Source of the DNA: Macrostomum hystrix
Taxonomy: Eukaryota; Platyhelminthes; Macrostomidae
Length of the DNA: 64,000 bases
Direction of reading: 5' to 3'
Assembly (NCBI GenBank): GCA_950097015.1
Contig: CATNEN010000001.1
Location: 8,985,001-9,049,000 of the forward strand
The notes under the pieces are model-generated. The model was not told the DNA's origin, made no database searches, and worked only from the letters and a program-made list of their open reading frames with translations. This document shows positions 62,609 through 64,000 of this stretch, piece by piece. The position numbers were made by a program, and so were the translations under genes. How positions within the stretch are numbered: position 1 is the first letter of the stretch; each line of letters starts with the position of its first letter.

Positions 62609-62753
62609 CCACGCCCTTACTGCAAGTCTAAGTTTCGAGCCATGCATGGAACGTCAGATGCCTTGTTCGGCACGTATCTCCAAGAGTTCATGTGGCGCCT
62701 TCCCCACCAATCAGTTCGGCAATATCCTATACTGGATAGCTCACTACTTCTGA
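62609..62753 (+). pseudogene. Merlin transposase fragment, right part
   Basis: After the solo LTR: CKSKFRAMHGTSDALFGTYLQ, EFMWRL, a one-base shift, NQFGNILYWIAHYF and TGA at 62751. It aligns with the C terminus of the Merlin gene at 18715-18856 (CRAKFRNMYGTSDGLFETRLQ). Confidence 0.7.
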
Positions 62754-62880
62754 CTTACTAACTGACTGACTGACTATTACTGACTGCTCACAGGGTTTAA
62801 TGCAAGTTGTTTCATGTTCTGGTGGGCTGAAATGAGCGTAAATGCAGAAAAATAATTAAAAGCTAGAATCTTAAAGATCG

Positions 62881-63081
62881 CCCCTCGGACTTCTGGCTGT
62901 TTCCAGCGCTGAAAAATTCGCTTCGTGGCCACCACTGGGCTTCTCCGACTGCTCTAGCATCCTCGGTGAACCAGTGGTGCAAACACCAGGGTGAAGAATG
63001 GTATGCTGAACGCAATAAGCTACCAGAGCGCTGGGCCAAGTGTGTCACTGCGTGGGAACTTTGTTTAGAAGGTTCAGGATG
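62881..63081 (+). pseudogene. Mariner transposase, C-terminal fragment
   Basis: SDFWLFPALKNSLRGHHWAS, SSVNQWCKHQGEEWYAERNK and LPERWAKCVTAWELCLEGSG then TGA: the usual C terminus after the third catalytic Asp. An inverted-repeat remnant (ACTTTTTGATTGTCCCTCGTA) follows at 63128-63148, ending in TA. Confidence 0.8.
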
Positions 63082-63119
63082 ATTAACAGTTACTTTATTT
63101 CTCTAGTTTCTAGTTAATA

Positions 63120-63148
63120 AAGTGACAACTTTTTGATTGTCCCTCGTA
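63120..63148 (-). repeat. Right inverted repeat of a mariner element
   Basis: AAGTGACAACTTTTTGATTG then TCCCTCGTA is the reverse complement of the mariner left-end type TACGAGGG.CAATCAAAAAG, placed just after the C-terminal coding fragment. Confidence 0.7.
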
Positions 63149-63267
63149 GTATGGCCAGGCACTTTAAAAACAAGACTGTCCAAGGTTTCAATTGTGCCCT
63201 CTTTGAGGGGTCTGTTCACGAAGAAACAGTACTTCCTAATTCAGGAGCTTCAGGCAGCGGACTCTAC

Positions 63268-63560
63268 ACAACATGGATGGTGCGCGAGCTGCGGGCATTG
63301 ATAAGACACATTTGCACCTCCTTGAAAAGGTGCCCAAGGAAATTCTACCTAATGTGCTTGAGCTTTTTAAGCATAGCTTGCACAATGAAGACTGTCCACG
63401 AAATTGGAGGACTGTGCAAAGGATTAAGTAGTTCCACTGCTAAAAAGTTGCAAGGACCTAGCTAAAGTAAGTTTGTACTGGCCTATCAGCCCAATTGCCA
63501 GCTTTAGTAAATGGATGGGGAGAATACTGGCCAGCCATGTCAAAGATATTAAGAATTGAT
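63268..63560 (+). pseudogene. LINE reverse-transcriptase fragment
   Basis: Pieces read AAGIDKTHLHLLEKVPKEI, LPNVLELFKHSLHNEDCP and NWRTVQ, then LAKVSLYWPISPIASFSKWM and RILASHV: the finger region of a LINE reverse transcriptase (pattern W..+.V.LL..GKD...SYRPISL.S...K..E+IL). Several stops and shifts. It is not the same family as the AlkB-LINE as far as the short overlap shows. Confidence 0.6.
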
Positions 63561-64000
63561 ATTAGTTCAAATTTGAACTGGCGATATCAAATTTTGTTAT
63601 TTAGCCTATAGAACAGAGAATCAATGGATCTGGAAGGTTTTTTAATTTTTAGCATCCAATTTTTTTGACCTGATCAGAAGCTGTTAGGAAACCTACATTC
63701 ATCAAACTACTCATATATAGATTCTGTGCACTAAGATGCTTATAAAACTTAAAAACCTCAATCAATACAACTAAAACTTAAAAATAATTAAATGACAGCA
63801 ACCTATTGACAAAGTAGCAAACAAAAGAGTATTGCGGCTACAGGCTCAAATGCCTCACTATTAGACAGTTAATTGCAAGGAAAATTGCAGTAGCTTGAAA
63901 GTGATGAAGGTCAATGTCTGACATGTTTGTAAAAAAGGATATCACATGCAATATCTGTGACCACTGGCATTGTTCTTGCCTTCTTGGTGCTATGCTGCTC
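63561..64000. other. No features recognised at the right edge
   Basis: AT-rich sequence. A short palindrome (AGTTCAAATTTGAACT) lies at about 63564-63580. No coding frame of note. Confidence 0.5.

Overview
This is eukaryotic nuclear DNA, almost certainly from an invertebrate animal: spliced genes with GT/AG introns, TATA-box LTR promoters, animal-type transposon families (P/THAP, mariner, Merlin, EnSpm/CMC, Ty3/Gypsy, Jockey-like LINE) and one Hairy/E(spl)-type bHLH gene with a C-terminal WRPW. I cannot place it to phylum. Only the bHLH gene looks like an ordinary host gene; nearly everything else is mobile or repetitive DNA, much of it nested and broken by frameshifts.

Layout. 0.8-2.8 kb: P-element (THAP) transposase, minus strand. 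4.1-6.9 kb: two tandem copies of a repeat encoding a small Gln-rich peptide. 6.9-7.5 kb: 3' end of a minus-strand Gypsy element. 7.7-12.3 kb: first copy of a LINE whose ORF1 carries an AlkB-type 2OG-Fe(II) dioxygenase domain, running in frame into a parvovirus/Polinton-like phospholipase A2 fragment. 12.5-14.8 kb: first of four 2.3-kb solo-LTR-like elements. 15-18.9 kb: virus-like capsid-gene scraps, a deleted mariner, and a Merlin transposase. 19-24.4 kb: second AlkB-LINE copy, with AP endonuclease and the start of the reverse transcriptase. 25-29.3 kb: minisatellites and a long complex satellite. 29.4-29.9 kb: the bHLH gene with a five-unit heat-shock element upstream. 31-39.1 kb: repeats and a third Gln-rich unit split by a nearly intact Gypsy element (33.6-38.7 kb; LTRs differ at about one position). 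39.5-46.8 kb: an EnSpm/CMC transposon with divergent genes, a transposase (minus) and a four-exon DUF4806-like partner (plus); a solo LTR and a minisatellite sit inside intron 2 of the partner. 47-53.7 kb: two more solo LTRs, a GC-rich element and a 20-bp minisatellite. 53.8-57.6 kb: two tandem RING-type genes followed by a polypurine tract and a 2.1-kb LTR. 57.6-63.6 kb: a second phospholipase A2 fragment, mariner and Merlin pieces, a viral-envelope-like glycoprotein remnant, another solo LTR and a LINE RT scrap.

The strongest candidates for something new are the LINE family with an AlkB domain at the N terminus of ORF1 (two independent copies, both keeping the metal and 2-oxoglutarate motifs), the heat-shock elements in two different Gypsy LTRs and upstream of the bHLH gene, and the paired RING genes just ahead of an LTR. 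All calls are from reading the sequence; no database search was possible.
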